In this document: one piece after another, positions 31,121-32,000 of the stretch
How positions within the stretch are numbered: position 1 is the first letter of the stretch
How the letters are laid out: every line of letters begins with the position of its first letter
Assembly: GCF_001746365.1 (NCBI RefSeq)
Contig: NZ_MJAJ01000021.1
Span: 105,391-137,390, forward strand
Direction: 5' to 3'
Length of the DNA stretch: 32,000 bases
From: Streptomyces sp. LUP30
GTDB taxonomy: Bacteria > Actinomycetota > Actinomycetes > Streptomycetales > Streptomycetaceae
Made by a program: the position numbers and the translations under genes
Notes under the pieces: generated by a model
Told to the model about the DNA's origin: nothing
The model's input: only the letters and a program-made list of their open reading frames with translations
Databases searched by the model: none

Positions 31121-32000
31121 TCAGCTCCTGCGGTTGCCGCCGGCCAGGGCCTTGGCGGACGGGATGCGGATCTCGTAGCCGCCGTCGAGGGCGGTGGCGC
31201 CACCGGCGGGCAGGTCCACCCGCCAGATGCGGGCGCCGGGGACGTGGTGCTCCGGGTCGGCGTCGTCGCGGGGCTTCGACCAGTCGGCTCGCTCCTCGAT
31301 GCGCACGTCCCCGTCGGAGGTGACCGGGACCCGCTCGCGGACCTCCACGGTGACCGGCCCGGCAAGGCGGTTGGCCAGCTCCACATGGACGCGGTGATCG
31401 AGCACCGTGGTGGAGTTGCGCAGCCCCGACGTCGACTCGTGCATCGTGGTGCGACGGGTGACCCGGACGCCCTCGGCCGGGCCGAGCCCCACCCGGCACA
31501 CACCGCCCGGGGCGAGCGTGGGCAGGGCGGCGGTCAGCAGGAAGTCGTCTCCGACGACGACCTCCACCGGACCGGCCAGCAACGCCTGGTCGGTGGAGTG
31601 GGAGAGCACCAGCGTCCCGTACACCGTCTGTTCCACGGACGGCACGCACAGGTACTCGGTGCGCAGTGCGACCGGGATCTCGCCGACGGTGACGGTGTGC
31701 CAGGCGCCGTCCGAGGGGATGTCGGCGCGGGCGACGGCGTCGAAGCGGTGGTCGAAGGAACCGGCCGACACGCGGGGCGGCACTGCGTGGCCGGGAAGCG
31801 GCAGCGCGGCCACGGCCTCGGCGCGGCGGCGGTACTCGGCCGCCACCGGGTCGTAGGGAGCGTCGGGGAACAGCCGGCCGCGGCGCCCTCCCTGTTCGTC
31901 GGGGCCGCTCAGGACGAGCGCCGGGTAGTCGAGCTCGGCGCCGCTCGGCTGCGGCGGACCGACCGCCGGCGGCGCCGCGCGCTTCGGGGCGGCCGAGCCG
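31121..32000 (-). CDS. DUF4139 (MuiA-like) protein, 5' end beyond the window
   Basis: The C-terminal 292 codons of a second DUF4139 protein, open to the window edge. It has an Ala/Pro-rich stretch (AAPKRAAPPAVGPPQPSGAELDYPALVLSG, in outline), then GRLFPDAPYDPVAAEYRRRAEAVAALPLPG. The beta-rich domain contains YGTLVLSHSTDQALLAGPVEVVVGDDF, VTRRTTMHES and a conserved end, ARIWRVDLPAGGATALDGGYEIRIPSAKALAGG. It is clearly paralogous to the downstream gene in its C-terminal half (compare LLAGPVDLVRRSGF and VRERIPVSE there), but diverged. Family-typical function is unknown. The N-terminal domain and start lie outside. Confidence 0.85.
   Translation of the reverse strand, partial: GSAAPKRAAPPAVGPPQPSGAELDYPALVLSGPDEQGGRRGRLFPDAPYDPVAAEYRRRAEAVAALPLPGHAVPPRVSAGSFDHRFDAVARADIPSDGAWHTVTVGEIPVALRTEYLCVPSVEQTVYGTLVLSHSTDQALLAGPVEVVVGDDFLLTAALPTLAPGGVCRVGLGPAEGVRVTRRTTMHESTSGLRNSTTVLDHRVHVELANRLAGPVTVEVRERVPVTSDGDVRIEERADWSKPRDDADPEHHVPGARIWRVDLPAGGATALDGGYEIRIPSAKALAGGNRRS

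Overview
This window is very GC-rich, uses third-position G/C codons throughout, and has GGAGG-type ribosome sites with frequent GTG starts. The family mix (RheA/HSP18, Eis, GH75 chitosanase, SGNH esterase, DUF2267, YnfA) points to a Streptomyces or close relative. Gene density is normal, with no rRNA, tRNA, CRISPR array, intact insertion sequence or phage. The content is mostly accessory (stress, regulators, secreted hydrolases), as in a chromosome arm. That location is an inference.

Layout. 1-3.4 kb: two small unknown proteins, an anti-sigma-factor-like ATPase, a DMT-type membrane protein and two more unknowns. 3.4-9.3 kb: a secreted SGNH esterase, a SAM methyltransferase, an Eis-type acetyltransferase, a MarR regulator, a beta-hydroxyacid dehydrogenase, and a divergent TetR regulator facing two back-to-back perfect operators. 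9.3-15.3 kb, all minus strand: aminotransferase, FAD oxidase, sulfite-oxidase-type molybdoenzyme, polyphosphate kinase 2 and an MpaB-type oxygenase. 15.4-17.3 kb: a heat-shock module of RheA-like repressor, divergent hsp18 and DUF2267, with two 7-5-7 palindromes between repressor and hsp18. 17.4-19.3 kb: a spore-photoproduct-lyase-family radical SAM protein, with a 9-bp tandem repeat upstream of its start, and an SRPBCC protein.

19.4-21.3 kb is a decay zone. A serine hydrolase cut off after its first half runs directly into the C-terminal end of a SlpD/E-type tripeptidyl aminopeptidase. After one small intact gene, the tail of an ArsI/CadI-like dioxygenase abuts a 22-codon piece of an ArsR helix-turn-helix. 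Two deletion scars thus lie within about 1.1 kb.

21.3-29.5 kb: a YnfA-type membrane protein, a secreted GH75 chitosanase with a palindrome just upstream of its start, then a four-gene plus-strand cluster of exported carbohydrate enzymes. The cluster holds a GH105 unsaturated glycuronyl hydrolase, a Tat-exported lyase-like protein, a two-catalytic-domain GH27-GH18 fusion, and a CBM-FN3-FN3-PQQ-type sugar dehydrogenase. The last three genes are spaced by 12 nt each, with ribosome sites overlapping the preceding stop codons. Together they look like a dedicated system for an acidic, galactose- or arabinose-decorated, possibly amino-sugar-containing polysaccharide. This cluster is the best candidate for undescribed biology here. 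29.5-32 kb: two adjacent DUF4139 (MuiA-like) paralogs on the minus strand, the second running off the window.
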